NCBI GenBank assembly: GCA_030427905.1
Contig: JAUICL010000011.1
Location: 1-58,950, forward strand
Direction: 5' to 3'
DNA length: 58,950 bases
DNA from: Bacteroidia bacterium
GTDB lineage: Bacteria; Bacteroidota; Bacteroidia; Flavobacteriales_D; Cryomorphaceae
Below the pieces are notes generated by a model. The model worked only from the letters and a program-made list of their open reading frames with translations, ran no database searches and was not told the origin of the DNA. Shown one piece after another: positions 1 through 8,262 of the stretch (its first letter is position 1; each line of letters starts with the position of its first letter). The position numbers were made by a program, and so were the translations under genes.

Positions 1-3000
1 CGATCCACCGTAACCAAGCGTTGTAAATACAAGGGCATCTACACGCTCTGGCTCACCAAGTGCGTTGTTTTCATCTGTACGATCGGCAGGTAGAGCAGAA
101 CCGTTAGACTGGGTACCTTCGATGTACTCAACGGCAGCTACAGCGTAGCACTCGCCTTCTGGTACAATCACTGGCTCATCATCGCCACATCCAGCGGCCA
201 TGTCACCATTGTCAAGCATAAGCGCTTCACCATCTACTAGAGCCGTGTAAACAGCTACTTCAGATCCATCAGCAGCACTTACTTCTACGAAAGTAGATGT
301 TCCTGAGTAAGCTAATACAAGACCTGTTGAGTTGTTGGCTTGAGCCATACCGTTGGCACCAGGAATGTCACCTACTAGAATTGCTGACCCACCAGTGATC
401 TCGTAGAGTTCTCCTTGACCACGGTTCGCTACGTAAAGCTTACCATCTTGGATTGCAAGGTCACCACCGTGAAGTGGAGCATCGGCAAAATATGTAGCCT
501 GACCTGTTCCTAGATCAATCGTGTAAATCTCTCCGTCATTCGTATCACCAACGTAAAGTTGACCATCAGCTGGGTTGTATACAGTTGAGTAGATAGAGTT
601 AACACCACCAATAATCGGAAAGTCTCCTAGGAATGTACCTAGTGTTGGATCGTAAGCTCTGATGAAGTTACCGTTAGGGTTTACAAGGTATAGGATGTCA
701 TCTTCAGCATTGTAAGCTATGTGAGTTGTGAAAGGAACATTCGTCAAGAACGAAAGAACCGCATCAGAACCACTGTAAGCTACACTGTAGATATCTGCTC
801 CACCACCTACATGGTGTGAGTAGAACGTAGAGAATGCATCACAGTCGCCTTCGTTCTCATCAGAGAAGGTGTTGCAACCAGAAGCCATATCACCATTGTT
901 GTGGTTGAATGCTTCACCATCAAGGATCAATGGGTAAGAATCACCTGGATTTGAACCATCAAGATCCCGTACGCGAAGGTTGCTATTACCATTGTGAGAA
1001 AGAATGAGCTGATCATCACCTGAAAGTGCCATTCCCGTCACTTGATTTGAGAGAGACCCGATAAGGATATCATCCCACACACCATCGGGGTATACTTCGT
1101 AAAGTCCGTTTCCTTGACGTGTTGCTAAATAAAGCTGTCCTTCTCGATCAAATGCGATGTCACCACCGTTGATTGGTGCATAGGCATCGTAAACCGTTAG
1201 GCTGTTGTCAGAAACATCTACACTGTAGATCTTATCTTGTGTAGCAGACCCAATCAAAAGGTCTCCATCTGGACCGAACACAGCTGTAGTTACTCCAGGA
1301 ACATTTTGAGCAAGGTAGAATACTTCACTCACTTCTACTGGAGAAACGTGTGGGTTCACTTTTACATAAGAAGCGTTTGAGTTGCTTACTACGTAAACCA
1401 AGTTGTCAGCTGGATTGTAGGCGATATGTGCATGGTAGTCGATAGTGGCTAGGTAGGACAACTCAGCGTTTCCACCAACGAGTTCCACACCATAAAGATC
1501 AGTAACACCACCAGCATTGTTGTTCAAATACATTACCCAGTCTTCGCAAGCGTTTGGATCAGTGATTGGCGTACCTTCACATCCACATTCTGCAGTAACA
1601 ACATCATCTTCTGTGCTATCGTCACCATCATCGCAAGCATCTCCTATGTTTGCTTCAAGCTCAGGGCAGTCGAAGATTGAAACACCAACACATCCACAGT
1701 CTGCAGTAACAACATCACCTTCTGTGCTATCGTCACCATCATCACAAGCATCGCCGATGTTTGCTTCAAGTTCAGGACAGTCAAGAGCTGGAACGCAGTT
1801 TAGCGTCAAGTCAAAGTTTCCTGTATTAGAGCTATATCCATGTACTAGAATGTAGTAGGTCACACCATCTTCGTATTCGAAATCTACGATCGGGTCATTT
1901 CCACCGCAATTTGTATAGTCATCATCTTCTCCTACCACGCATTCTAGCGCATCGCATGATCCTGAGAAGATTCGAATTTTAGAGTCGAAGTCTGCATCGC
2001 AAAGACCAGCAGTAGCTATTCCTGCTCCAGAAGCAGTATAAGCATACCAAACTGCACCAGCACTTCCGTTAGAAGTACCACAGTAAGGCTGGTCTTCTGA
2101 GCTAGCACCGATTGTAGTACCAGAAATCACTTCGTCGCATGAGATTGCGATGGCATCGGCACAAACATCGTTTTCCGGAACTGGTGTTCCTTCACAACCA
2201 CAATCTTCGTTTACTACGTCATCGATCGTATTCTCATCACCATCATCACAAGAATCACCAATGTTGAGTCCTAATTCTTCACAGTCTACACCGAAAGAGC
2301 ATTCTGCTAACAATTCAAAGTTTCCTTCTGCATTGCTGTATCCTGCCACGGCGATGTAGTAAGTCACGCCAGCTTCAGCGTCAAACTCGCCGAGAGAAGC
2401 CCACGATTGGAAATCACATGTTCCCGGTCCATCTAGGTAACCAGCTCCACCCCAACCAGAAAAACAAGTTAGGCTTCCACAGTCATCACCTGTAAAGATG
2501 CTGATGTCTGAATCAAAATCTGTGATTGAAGAACAAGTAGTTAGTGAAATCGTTGCAGCTTCATCAAGGGTGAGTGAGTACCACACCGCATTTCTGTCGG
2601 TGAAGTTGCAGAAAGAGTCAGAAGTTGCATCGATGTTCGTTCCAATTACTGGGATACCGCACTCAAGTGCAATTGCATTGTCGCAAGCATCATTTTCTGG
2701 AATAGGCGTACCTGCACATTCGCAGTCTTCGCTTACCACGTCATCGATTGTATTCTCATCACCATCGTCACAAGAATCGCCAATGTTCAATCCGAGTTCT
2801 TCACAATCTACTCCGAAAGCACATTCTACCGACAGTTCGAAGTTTCCTGTAGCATTGCTATATCCAGCGACAGCGATGTAGTACGTCACACCAGCTTCAG
2901 CATCAAACTCACCGAGAGACGCCCACGATTGGAAAGAACAGTTTCCTGGACCATCAATGTATCCATCACCACCCCAACCGGCAAAGCAAGTTAGGCTTCC

Positions 3001-4239
3001 GCAGTCATCACCAGTGAAGATGCTGATATCTGTATCGAAGTCAGTGATCGAAGAACATGTAGTTAGTGAAATCGTTGCTGCTTCCTCAAGGGTAAGTGAG
3101 TACCACACAGCATTTCTGTCAGTGAAGTTGCAAAATGAATCTGAAGTTGCACCAATGTTGGTTCCTTCTACTGAGTCACCACATTCTAGCGCGATAGCGC
3201 TGTCGCATCCGTCATTTTCTGGTACAGGGATACCAATACACTCGCAGTCTTCAGTTACAATATCACCAAGTGTATTTTCATTTCCATCATCACAAGAAGC
3301 GCCAATATTTGCTTCAAGTTCTGGGCAATCGAAGCTAACACCACATGATACAGTCCACTCCCATGTGTCATATCCAGCACCGTCAGCACAGCTGTAAAGA
3401 CCGTCAGAGTCGAGTACAAGAAGAATTGAACTTCCAGAAGAGTTCACATTGATATTTGAAACTTCTCCAAATGATGGGTCTCCTTCAAAAAGGATAGGCG
3501 CTAAGTCATCAGCACCGTCGTATATAGTAATAAAATCCCAACCAGTTTCGATCGTCCCAGCAGTGAAATCTAAATTTAATGTTACACCTGGCTCGGCGTT
3601 GTAGATCCAAAATCTATCAGCATTTCCGTAGCAGAAAGACTGAGCCAAAGGACTTCCGCAGTCTATATCGAAAACAAATTGTTCTCCAACACATTCACAG
3701 TCTTCTGAAAGAATATCATTGATTGTGTTCTCGTTCAAATCATCACAGGCATCTCCTGGATTTGCCAGAAGTTCAGGGCACAAGAACTCTACGCAACTAG
3801 TACATTGAACCGTTGTCACAATACAAACATCATTTGTACCGCAACTTTCATCTGTGTTCCAGTGTGGATAAAGATTCGAACCATCGTTGCTCGTAGCGCT
3901 TACTGGGCTATACCCAGAAGCAATGATGGGACCATCAGAGGCGCCTTCACGAATAGTGATGTATCCACTACTTGAAGAAGTAAATTCATAGGTGTTTCCA
4001 GCAACAACTCCTGCAACGGTAGAGTATTCTTCTTCCCAGTTACAGCTGTTAATCTGAATAAGCGCATCGGTGCCATCCAGTAGTGCGGCACCATAAGAAC
4101 TTGTATTAAGGCATTCCGGATTTTGAGCGTACGCTGAAGAAATCCCGAGTGACAATAACAAGAAACAACAGACTTGCCATTGTTTGTTAAGCTGGCTGAT
4201 TAGATTCAGCCCAAAAGATTGAGTAAGCATCTTCATCAT
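1..4239 (-). CDS. Large modular surface protein, predicted T9SS cargo (C-terminus outside window)
   Basis: The reading frame runs open from an ATG at 4239 to the window edge, giving 1413 visible codons; the C-terminus is missing. In order I see: a signal peptide (residues 1-38, ending AYA); a short beta domain; a CUB-like segment (about 190-300, IYDG motif); three PPC-like beta-sandwiches (about 337-470, 513-643, 690-813); six copies of a roughly 32-residue Cys/Asp spacer of pattern CxxLxxNxGDxCDDGDxxT; then two units of about 220 residues with beta-propeller character (about 900-1120 and 1127-1347), each closing on NGDMAxGC. The visible end begins a domain with the LGEPER motif, which also occurs in the protein at 18261-21212. 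That homologue carries a T9SS sorting tail, so the same is expected here. ATGs at 4236 and 4230 are alternative starts. Role unknown: adhesion or matrix protein is an inference. Confidence 0.85.
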   Translation of the reverse strand, partial: MMKMLTQSFGLNLISQLNKQWQVCCFLLLSLGISSAYAQNPECLNTSSYGAALLDGTDALIQINSCNWEEEYSTVAGVVAGNTYEFTSSSSGYITIREGASDGPIIASGYSPVSATSNDGSNLYPHWNTDESCGTNDVCIVTTVQCTSCVEFLCPELLANPGDACDDLNENTINDILSEDCECVGEQFVFDIDCGSPLAQSFCYGNADRFWIYNAEPGVTLNLDFTAGTIETGWDFITIYDGADDLAPILFEGDPSFGEVSNINVNSSGSSILLVLDSDGLYSCADGAGYDTWEWTVSCGVSFDCPELEANIGASCDDGNENTLGDIVTEDCECIGIPVPENDGCDSAIALECGDSVEGTNIGATSDSFCNFTDRNAVWYSLTLEEAATISLTTCSSITDFDTDISIFTGDDCGSLTCFAGWGGDGYIDGPGNCSFQSWASLGEFDAEAGVTYYIAVAGYSNATGNFELSVECAFGVDCEELGLNIGDSCDDGDENTIDDVVSEDCECAGTPIPENDACDNAIALECGIPVIGTNIDATSDSFCNFTDRNAVWYSLTLDEAATISLTTCSSITDFDSDISIFTGDDCGSLTCFSGWGGAGYLDGPGTCDFQSWASLGEFDAEAGVTYYIAVAGYSNAEGNFELLAECSFGVDCEELGLNIGDSCDDGDENTIDDVVNEDCGCEGTPVPENDVCADAIAISCDEVISGTTIGASSEDQPYCGTSNGSAGAVWYAYTASGAGIATAGLCDADFDSKIRIFSGSCDALECVVGEDDDYTNCGGNDPIVDFEYEDGVTYYILVHGYSSNTGNFDLTLNCVPALDCPELEANIGDACDDGDDSTEGDVVTADCGCVGVSIFDCPELEANIGDACDDGDDSTEDDVVTAECGCEGTPITDPNACEDWVMYLNNNAGGVTDLYGVELVGGNAELSYLATIDYHAHIAYNPADNLVYVVSNSNASYVKVNPHVSPVEVSEVFYLAQNVPGVTTAVFGPDGDLLIGSATQDKIYSVDVSDNSLTVYDAYAPINGGDIAFDREGQLYLATRQGNGLYEVYPDGVWDDILIGSLSNQVTGMALSGDDQLILSHNGNSNLRVRDLDGSNPGDSYPLILDGEAFNHNNGDMASGCNTFSDENEGDCDAFSTFYSHHVGGGADIYSVAYSGSDAVLSFLTNVPFTTHIAYNAEDDILYLVNPNGNFIRAYDPTLGTFLGDFPIIGGVNSIYSTVYNPADGQLYVGDTNDGEIYTIDLGTGQATYFADAPLHGGDLAIQDGKLYVANRGQGELYEITGGSAILVGDIPGANGMAQANNSTGLVLAYSGTSTFVEVSAADGSEVAVYTALVDGEALMLDNGDMAAGCGDDEPVIVPEGECYAVAAVEYIEGTQSNGSALPADRTDENNALGEPERVDALVFTTLGYGGS
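1570..1790 (-). repeat. Two tandem copies of a 111-bp coding repeat
   Basis: The same CTGCAGTAAC string starts at 1590 and 1701, a period of 111 bp (37 codons). The units encode the fifth and sixth Cys/Asp spacers and differ by a few bases. They lie between the PPC-like domains and the propeller units. Confidence 0.8.
2230..3273 (-). repeat. Two tandem copies of a 522-bp coding repeat
   Basis: Landmark strings recur at 2230, 2752 and 3274, an exact 522-bp period (174 codons). Each copy encodes one Cys/Asp spacer plus one PPC-like domain of the surface protein. The copies remain very similar at the DNA level, including silent positions, which suggests recent duplication or gene conversion. 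The period is a whole number of codons, so copy number can change without breaking the frame. Confidence 0.85.
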
Positions 4240-4593
4240 ATAGATTGGTATTAGTTCCATAGTTAAATGCCCTGTAAGCGGGGCGATAAAATGGTCTAAT
4301 TGATGAAGCGCTATAGGTGAGAACAAGTCTCAGAGAGTGGATTTCATAGCTTCACAAAGTTAAGGCGTATTTCGACGAAGTCAAGTAAAATGTCGATGAA
4401 AGTGCTTTTTGCCGCTAGGGGTGAGTGAGCGACTAGGTGTTTAAGTGATTGGTAAACAGTGTTGTGTGGGGGCAACGTGAGAAAGTTCAGAAAGTTTCAT
4501 TTTTTTTCTGATTTCGATCAAAACACAATACTATTCTGTTAAAAAGCAGACTTCAGAAATGGTTGACCATCCAATTTTTGTCAAAAAAATAAA
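4240..4593. other. 354-bp intergenic region with promoter and leader of the surface protein
   Basis: No gene is supported here. On the minus strand it holds a promoter candidate (4355-4384) and a predicted leader of about 110 nt for the surface protein starting at 4239. A small GCCC...GGGC hairpin lies inside that leader near 4272-4287. No convincing terminator for hemB is visible at 4500-4593, only A/T-rich runs. Confidence 0.5.
4355..4384 (-). promoter_or_regulatory. Bacteroidetes-type promoter of the large surface protein
   Basis: On the minus strand TTGAC (4384-4380) is followed by TAACTTTG (4362-4355), with 19 nt between TTG and TAACTTTG. This fits the Bacteroidetes -33 TTG / -7 TAnnTTTG pattern. 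The start codon lies about 115 nt downstream. Confidence 0.6.
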
Positions 4594-5583
4594 TCAGTGC
4601 TGCGTGTAGCCTTCCTGGTAAAGCTTGGCGTAATCTTTTGCAAAATAGGTGAGGATGGTATCAGCTCCTGCTCTTCGAATACTCAGAAGCATTTCAGTCA
4701 TGGCGGCCTTTTCATCGAGCCATCCATTCTGTGCCGCGGCTTTTATCATCGCGTACTCTCCGCTAACGTTGTAGGCAGAAATAGGTAGGTGCGAAAATTC
4801 TTTCAGTCTATTGATAATATCGAGGTAGCAAAGCGCTGGTTTTACCATAAGCATGTCAGCTCCTTCGTCTTCATCTAGTTGGGCTTCTCTATAGGCCTCG
4901 TTGATGTTGGCTGGATCCATCTGATAGGTTTTTTTGTCGCCATCTTTTGGAGCCGAATCGAGGGCATCCCTGAATGGACCGTAGTATGCACTGGCATACT
5001 TAGCGGTGTACGACATGATGGCTACTTCTTCGAAACCTTGCGTATCCAGAGCTTCTCTGATACTGCCCACGCGTCCATCCATCATGTCAGACGGGCCTAT
5101 GATATCTATTCCGGCTTGGGCTTGGGCTACAGACATTTTCTCGAGTATGGGCAAGGTAGGATCGTTGAGAATCTTTCCATCCTTTACCAGGCCATCATGT
5201 CCATCAGAACTATAGGGGTCCATGGCCACATCGCTCATCAAAACTGCTTGGGGAAACTTCTGCTTAATCTCTTGAATGAGTCTTAAGTAAAAATTGTCGT
5301 CGCTATAGCTGTATGACGCAATTTTGTCTTTTAAACTCTCTTCTACAACGGGAAATAGAACGAAAGAATTGATTCCTAGTTTGAGCGATTCTTCGATCTC
5401 TCTGAAGGTTTCTTGAAATCCAAGTTGCGCTTGACCTGGTAGGGATTTGATCGGGTTAGCGTATGAATCGTGATCAGCTACAAAAAGTGGGTAAATAAGT
5501 TGTTGTGGTTGGAGAAAAGTCTCCCTGACCATTTTTCGAATTCCTGCTGATCTCCTGTTTCTTCTCGGTCTGATGTGATTCAT
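4594..5583 (-). CDS. hemB: Delta-aminolevulinic acid dehydratase (porphobilinogen synthase)
   Basis: Condenses two 5-aminolevulinate molecules to porphobilinogen, an early cytoplasmic step of haem synthesis. The 329-residue protein matches family length (E. coli about 324). The Schiff-base lysines are K195 in YTAKYAS and K248 in MVKPAL. The loop DVAMDPYSSDGHDG at 118-131 has A, D and D where zinc-dependent enzymes carry three Cys, so this is a cysteine-free enzyme, probably Mg-dependent. The open frame extends upstream to a TTG at 5607, but that TTG lies inside the TATATTTG promoter box, so the ATG at 5583 is chosen. yidD lies just upstream; hemF elsewhere in the window belongs to the same pathway. 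Confidence 0.97.
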   Translation of the reverse strand: MNHIRPRRNRRSAGIRKMVRETFLQPQQLIYPLFVADHDSYANPIKSLPGQAQLGFQETFREIEESLKLGINSFVLFPVVEESLKDKIASYSYSDDNFYLRLIQEIKQKFPQAVLMSDVAMDPYSSDGHDGLVKDGKILNDPTLPILEKMSVAQAQAGIDIIGPSDMMDGRVGSIREALDTQGFEEVAIMSYTAKYASAYYGPFRDALDSAPKDGDKKTYQMDPANINEAYREAQLDEDEGADMLMVKPALCYLDIINRLKEFSHLPISAYNVSGEYAMIKAAAQNGWLDEKAAMTEMLLSIRRAGADTILTYFAKDYAKLYQEGYTQH

Positions 5584-5604
5584 TTGTTTCTCGAACTTGG
5601 ACAG

Positions 5605-5612
5605 CAAATATA
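5605..5612 (-). promoter_or_regulatory. hemB -7 promoter box
   Basis: TATATTTG on the minus strand, a perfect TAnnTTTG. It ends 21 nt before the hemB ATG, predicting a leader of about 15 nt, and it excludes the longer TTG start at 5607. Confidence 0.6.
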
Positions 5613-5625
5613 GGGCTATTCTATA

Positions 5626-5883
5626 TCAAGAATTGCCATGGTGATGCACATGATGCTTATCTTTTTTGGGAACAGGGTCATATCCGTGGCCTCCCCAGGG
5701 ATGACACTTAGATATGCGCTTGATGCCCAACCATGTGCCTTTAAAGGCCCCCCATTCCTTAACCGCTTGGATTGTATAGTTTGAACATGTTGGGTCAAAT
5801 CGGCAATTGGCACCGAGCAAAGGTGAAATTGCATATTGATAAATTTTGACCAAGAAGATAACTAGTGTATTGAGTAGCTTCAC
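5626..5883 (-). CDS. yidD: Membrane protein insertion efficiency factor YidD
   Basis: An 85-residue protein of the YidD family, which assists membrane-protein insertion alongside YidC at the inner membrane. The family signature is clear: an N-terminal hydrophobic/amphipathic segment (about 4-22), then [10 protein letters not shown] and the [12 protein letters not shown] motif. The tail is His-rich (HHVHHHGNS). The start is GTG at 5883, because the protein aligns from that point and a TATCTTTG box ends 4 nt upstream, predicting a leaderless message. hemB follows after about 40 nt with its own promoter box inside the gap. Confidence 0.95.
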   Translation of the reverse strand: MKLLNTLVIFLVKIYQYAISPLLGANCRFDPTCSNYTIQAVKEWGAFKGTWLGIKRISKCHPWGGHGYDPVPKKDKHHVHHHGNS

Positions 5884-5887
5884 GGCT

Positions 5888-5895
5888 CAAAGATA
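5888..5895 (-). promoter_or_regulatory. yidD -7 box, leaderless configuration
   Basis: TATCTTTG on the minus strand with only four bases (AGCC) before the GTG start. Transcription from this box should begin at or next to the start codon. It lies in the short divergent gap towards the oxidoreductase gene at 5924. Confidence 0.6.
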
Positions 5896-5923
5896 AACGG
5901 AACGAAACAATCTAAATAGAAGT

Positions 5924-6895
5924 ATGAAAAGCGTTATTCAGCGAACGTACAAAGGACCCGATCATCTCGTTTTTGAAGATGTACCAAAACCGGTCTTAAA
6001 CTCAAATCAAGTTTTAGTAAAGGTAGAATATGCGGCAGTCAATGATTTTGACTGGTCCATGGTTTGGGGTAAACCTTTGTTGTACCGGTTGATGTTCGGA
6101 ATATGGAAACCGAAGAAAACGACTCCAGGCATGGAGATAGCCGGAATCGTTTCGGAAGTGGGGCAAGGCTGCAAGAATCTCAAAGTTGGAGACCGCGTTT
6201 ATGCGGATATTTCAGAAGATGGATTTTCGGGTTTTGCGGAATGCGTCGCGCTAAATGAAGAAACGCTTGTTTTAACTCCCAAAGAGTTTTCATCAGAAAA
6301 AGCGGTCACCATACCACATGCTAGCTTATTGGCCTATCAAGGGCTCATTTTATCAGGCAGAATAAAGAAAGGCGACGATGTGCTAATAAACGGCGCCGGG
6401 GGAGGTATGGGGCTCTTTGCAATTCAAATCGCCAAGAGTTATACTTCGAGCATAACGGGAGTCGATAAGGATTTTAAATTCGATATGATGAAGGACTTGG
6501 GCTGTAGCCGATTGATTGATTTTCAAAAAGTGGACTTTACAAGGGAGTCTACTCAATATGACCTTGTGCTCGATGCACGAACCAAACGTGGATTGTTTTC
6601 GATTGCCAGGAGTTTAAAGAAGGGTGGGGTCTACGTCACTGTAGGAGGTGATATCTCAAGGTTATTGGGTATCTTTTTTTTCGGTTGGATTGCAAAACTA
6701 CTGACTGGTAAGTCGTTCAAGATTGCAGCTCTTAAGCCTAACAAGTATTTACCCGAATTTTACAGAGAAGTGAGCCCAGAGAATTTACGTACTTACGTCG
6801 ATGGTCCGTATGCATTTGAAGATCTCCCAATGGCTATCAAGCGTTTTGGGGATGCGAATCACATCGGTAAAATTGTTATCAAAATTCAGGAATAA
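5924..6895 (+). CDS. Zinc-free MDR-family NAD(P)H quinone oxidoreductase-like protein
   Basis: A 323-residue medium-chain dehydrogenase/reductase of the quinone-oxidoreductase type. It has an N-terminal GroES-like domain (about 25-120, with GMEIAGIVSEVG and VGDRVYAD), then a Rossmann fold with the nucleotide loop LINGAGGGMGLFAIQ at about 150-164. The zinc ligands of true alcohol dehydrogenases are absent. The substrate cannot be read from sequence; such enzymes reduce quinones or enones with NADPH. It is divergent from yidD across 40 bp and is followed by a hairpin terminator shared with the convergent aminopeptidase gene. Confidence 0.85.
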   Translation: MKSVIQRTYKGPDHLVFEDVPKPVLNSNQVLVKVEYAAVNDFDWSMVWGKPLLYRLMFGIWKPKKTTPGMEIAGIVSEVGQGCKNLKVGDRVYADISEDGFSGFAECVALNEETLVLTPKEFSSEKAVTIPHASLLAYQGLILSGRIKKGDDVLINGAGGGMGLFAIQIAKSYTSSITGVDKDFKFDMMKDLGCSRLIDFQKVDFTRESTQYDLVLDARTKRGLFSIARSLKKGGVYVTVGGDISRLLGIFFFGWIAKLLTGKSFKIAALKPNKYLPEFYREVSPENLRTYVDGPYAFEDLPMAIKRFGDANHIGKIVIKIQE

Positions 6896-6931
6896 AAAAA
6901 GCTCTTCAGACAGGTAGTCCAAAGAGCTTTT
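6896..6931. terminator. Bidirectional hairpin terminator
   Basis: Arms AAAGCTCTT (6898-6906) and AAGAGCTTT (6922-6930) with a 15-nt loop, flanked by A- and T-runs. It lies between the convergent genes ending at 6895 and 6949. Confidence 0.7.
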
Positions 6932-6948
6932 GAATAAGATTATCCGAC

Positions 6949-8151
6949 TTAGATATTCAATTTCTTGGCAATCTCTTTTGGAATAGCGTCTTTGTGAAGG
7001 TAGATATTCATCGTTTTAAGCTTAACATAGGCTTCGCTAGCGAAGAAATACCCATCTAGGTTGTTGTACTTCGTACCCCAAGAGTTTTTTACAATGTAGT
7101 AGCGATCACCGTTTTGATCTTCAACAATCCCAGTAACTTGCATTCCGTGATCGTCTGTAGTCATCCAGTTGTCGAATTGCTCCTGACGAAGTTCCTGAGT
7201 CACTTCTTTTTGCGGCACAGGCTCTTCAAATGCATTACTCACTTTCTCAGCTCCAGCATCGCTGAAGTTTTGGTTGTCTTTTCCTTTAACATCGATCGTT
7301 GACTCGTCTTCAGGAAGAATGGCTAACCCTTCTCGGAAAGCAAATCCCTTCTCAGAAACGTCGGCTCCCCATGCAAAGGAGTATCCATTATCAATAGCCC
7401 CGTCCATTACAGCCATTAGCTCTTCTATTGGAAGGTTGTAGCTTTCAACGTGTAGCCAGTTGTCAGGAATTTCAAGCATAAATTTCTCATAAAAAGGGTG
7501 GTGCGTATAGCTAGTAATGGAAACGTAGTCGTCCATGTTCAACCCCAGTTCTTCAGCATATGACTTTGGCGTATACTCTTTCCCATCATACTCAAAAGAC
7601 TCGGGAATTTCGCCAAGGTATGAATCTACTACAGCGTTGTATCCTTCTTTCCATTTAGGCGAAAGCGTCTTTTGCTTGTTATCAACTACCGCTTCGACAT
7701 AGGCAGTTAAAATATGATCAAGCTCGGCGTGGTTGTGCTTATCTGTTCCATAGTTCAGACCTGAATACACTTCTTCGGGAACCATTCCATAATTGTCCCA
7801 AACATGTGCAATATCGACGAAGGCTCCACCTGCACCAAAATTGGTTTTGCCGTGCATGCGTACATATCGATCGGCTTTATCGCGGTAAGTGTGGTTTACA
7901 ACGTACATCTCACTCAGGTTGTGTTCACCTTTTCCAGTTCTGATTAACTCACTTTCGAAAAAACCAAGAGCAGAAAAGCTCCAACATGTTCCCGTGCGGT
8001 ACTGATCTTGAACCGGAGTGGCTTCTACTTGTTTTACCAAAGAGAAATCGTATCCGCTTTCTGGTTTTAGTTTAATCGTTTCAACATCCTGAGCTGTGAG
8101 TGTTCCAAAAGCGACGACTCCAGCAATTCCTGCGAATATGGTTTTTATCAT
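6949..8151 (-). CDS. Secreted C1-family aminopeptidase C / bleomycin hydrolase-like peptidase
   Basis: A 400-residue papain-fold cysteine peptidase. Catalytic residues are visible: Q50 (oxyanion), C56 in TGTCWSFS, H335 in DDHGMQVTG and N356 in VKNSWG. Unlike the cytoplasmic PepC of other bacteria, it starts with a signal peptide (about 1-20, ending LTA), so it should act in the periplasm or outside the cell. The last residues (KKLNI) resemble the C-terminal arm that lets bleomycin hydrolases act as aminopeptidases. It stands alone between convergent and divergent neighbours. Confidence 0.9.
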   Translation of the reverse strand: MIKTIFAGIAGVVAFGTLTAQDVETIKLKPESGYDFSLVKQVEATPVQDQYRTGTCWSFSALGFFESELIRTGKGEHNLSEMYVVNHTYRDKADRYVRMHGKTNFGAGGAFVDIAHVWDNYGMVPEEVYSGLNYGTDKHNHAELDHILTAYVEAVVDNKQKTLSPKWKEGYNAVVDSYLGEIPESFEYDGKEYTPKSYAEELGLNMDDYVSITSYTHHPFYEKFMLEIPDNWLHVESYNLPIEELMAVMDGAIDNGYSFAWGADVSEKGFAFREGLAILPEDESTIDVKGKDNQNFSDAGAEKVSNAFEEPVPQKEVTQELRQEQFDNWMTTDDHGMQVTGIVEDQNGDRYYIVKNSWGTKYNNLDGYFFASEAYVKLKTMNIYLHKDAIPKEIAKKLNI

Positions 8152-8248
8152 GTGTAATTGAATTTGTAGAATTTAGCCGCCCAATATACGGAAATCAGGG
8201 ATTTCAAGACTTGTCGTATTCCTAACAATTTCAAAATTGAATAAAGCT

Positions 8249-8256
8249 TAGATTTG
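8249..8256 (+). promoter_or_regulatory. bshC -7 box, near-leaderless
   Basis: TAGATTTG, a perfect TAnnTTTG, ends 6 nt before the ATG at 8263. The in-frame TTG at 8254 is part of the box and is therefore not the start. Confidence 0.6.
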
Positions 8257-8262
8257 CAGAAT

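Noticed and set aside
1517-3397. Four plus-strand open frames antisense to the left-edge surface gene
   Set aside because: They repeat with the 522- and 111-bp periods and are Ser/Pro-rich shadows of the minus-strand coding repeats; the minus frame is open throughout and has a signal peptide and domains.
5584-5607. Longer hemB start at TTG 5607
   Set aside because: The TTG lies inside the TATATTTG promoter box; the first ATG matches family length and residue numbering.
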